Notes under the pieces: generated by a model
Told to the model about the DNA's origin: nothing
Databases searched by the model: none
The model's input: only the letters and a program-made list of their open reading frames with translations
Shown here: one piece after another, positions 5,169 to 5,998 of the stretch
Position numbering within the stretch: position 1 is the first letter of the stretch
How the letters are laid out: the number at the start of each line of letters is the position of its first letter
Position numbers and translations under genes: made by a program
Source: an uncultured Nitrososphaerota archaeon
GTDB lineage: Bacteria > Bacillota > Clostridia > Oscillospirales > Ruminococcaceae
DNA: 5,998 nucleotides
Reading direction: 5' to 3'
Assembly (NCBI GenBank): GCA_934869045.1
Contig: CAKXAF010000112.1
Location: 2,228 to 8,225, forward strand

Positions 5169-5998
5169 TCACATTTTTAACAGCTTTGTAAAGCTGTCCT
5201 GCAAATCCCTCTCTTTGTCCCTGGCAGCCGCTTCATCCTTGGAGACAACGAAATAATAGATTTTAATCTTGGGTTCTGTGCCGGAGGGGCGGATAACCGC
5301 TTTGGAACCGCTGGCCAATTCATACATCAGCACATCTGATTTGGGCAGGTCAATGGGTTCCTGCTTTCCGGAGCCGCAGTCCGTGCGGATGCTGGCCAGG
5401 TAATCGCCGAAAGCCTTCACTTCATCGCCGCCGATCTCTTTTGCAGGATTTTCCCGCAGAGATTTCATAATTGCCGCCATATTCTCCATTCCCGCAGCGC
5501 CTTCAAAAGCGAAGCTCTGCTGGGTGCAGAGGTAGTAGCCATAGGTTTCGTACAGTGCGTCCAACACATCTGCCAAGCTCTTTCCTTCCCTGGAGTAGAA
5601 CGCCGCCATCTCGCAGATGAGCATTGACGCGACAACCGCGTCCTTGTCCCGGACGTAGGTTCCGGCCAGATAGCCATAGCTCTCCTCATAACCGAAGATA
5701 AAGCGGTCTTCCTCCCCCGCCGCCTCCATACGGCCAATGAATTTGAAGCCAGTGAGGACGTTGACCAGCTCCACGCCGTGCTTCTCCGCAACACGGGCCG
5801 CAAGGTCTGTCGTCACAATGGTCTTGACCGCCAGGGGACGGGCGGGAAGGGTTCCCATCGCCTTCCGCTGGGACGCGATATAATCCAGCAGCAGAACGCC
5901 GACCTCGTTGCCGGTGAGCAGTTTGTAATCCCCATGGACCTTCACCGCAATACCCACCCGGTCACAGTCGGGATCAGTCGCCAGCAGCAGATCCGAAC
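5169..5998 (-). CDS. pgcA: Phospho-sugar mutase (PgcA/PGM type), C-terminal part, cut by window edge
   Basis: About 275 C-terminal residues are visible; the reading frame runs open past base 5998, so the start and the active-site phosphoserine loop lie outside the window. Three signatures of the alpha-D-phosphohexomutase superfamily are present in order: the metal-binding loop ATDPDCDRVG at visible residues 6-15, the sugar-binding loop GYEESYGY at 102-109 followed by YVRDKDAV, and the phosphate-binding loop RPSGTEPK at 236-243. The family interconverts hexose 1- and 6-phosphates in the cytosol through a bisphosphate intermediate. The GYEESYGY...VRDKDAV pattern fits the PgcA/PGM2 branch (usually about 560-600 residues), which links glucose 6-phosphate to glucose 1-phosphate for UDP-glucose or glycogen. 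A phosphomannomutase role cannot be excluded. The gene ends in TGA 124 bases before pfkA, which has its own promoter. Nothing looks broken. Family is near certain; substrate and symbol are inferred. Confidence 0.93.
   Translation of the reverse strand, partial: SDLLLATDPDCDRVGIAVKVHGDYKLLTGNEVGVLLLDYIASQRKAMGTLPARPLAVKTIVTTDLAARVAEKHGVELVNVLTGFKFIGRMEAAGEEDRFIFGYEESYGYLAGTYVRDKDAVVASMLICEMAAFYSREGKSLADVLDALYETYGYYLCTQQSFAFEGAAGMENMAAIMKSLRENPAKEIGGDEVKAFGDYLASIRTDCGSGKQEPIDLPKSDVLMYELASGSKAVIRPSGTEPKIKIYYFVVSKDEAAARDKERDLQDSFTKLLKM

Noticed and set aside
5180..5197. Inverted repeat ACAGCTTT/AAAGCTGT at the end of the mutase gene, considered as its terminator.
   Set aside because: It lies inside the coding sequence and is followed on the minus strand by TTAAAAATG rather than a T run.

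Overview
All six protein-coding genes that can be supported lie on the minus strand, so transcription runs from high to low coordinates. The window suggests a moderately GC-rich, spore-forming Firmicute of the class Clostridia, possibly Oscillospiraceae or a relative. The reasons are strong GGAGG-type ribosome binding sites, TTGACA/TATAAT-class promoters, a YunB sporulation protein, a SipW-type (S26B) signal-peptidase homologue and a lipoprotein of the GHL10 family. The family-level assignment is inference from protein style only; no 16S or marker phylogeny is available here.

In the direction of transcription the layout is as follows. (1) 5998-5169 holds the C-terminal part of an alpha-D-phosphohexomutase of the PgcA/PGM type, cut by the window edge. 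(2) 5168-5045 is an intergenic stretch with a vegetative promoter. (3) 5044-4079 is a complete ATP-dependent 6-phosphofructokinase, followed at once by a GC-rich intrinsic terminator at 4068-4037. (4) 3962-3279 is the sporulation protein YunB, preceded by a promoter-like sequence of the sporulation sigma class. (5) A consensus TTGACA promoter in the 3278-3156 gap precedes a 328-residue SipW-type signal-peptidase homologue (3155-2169), which seems to have lost two of its three catalytic residues and carries a long C-terminal extension. (6) 2064-751 is a lipoprotein of the GHL10 (DUF187, YngK/DigH) glycosidase-like family. (7) 686-1 is the N-terminal part of a secreted protein with an Ig-like region, cut by the other window edge and possibly a cell-wall amidase.

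Functionally, the first two genes belong to central hexose-phosphate metabolism (Glc-1-P/Glc-6-P interconversion and the committed step of glycolysis). The other four are envelope or sporulation genes: one sporulation membrane protein, one membrane-anchored pseudo-peptidase candidate and two exported cell-wall candidates. The terminator behind pfkA and the separate promoters ahead of pfkA, yunB and the SipW-like gene suggest that these are short transcription units rather than one operon. Whether the last two genes share a transcript is not settled.

The most interesting item is the SipW-like protein. By ungapped local alignment to the family motif, the nucleophile serine is Asp and the catalytic histidine is Ser, while the third (Asp) position is kept. 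The second point of interest is the pairing of a GHL10 enzyme with a possible amidase. No RNA genes, CRISPR arrays, insertion sequences or phage genes were seen.
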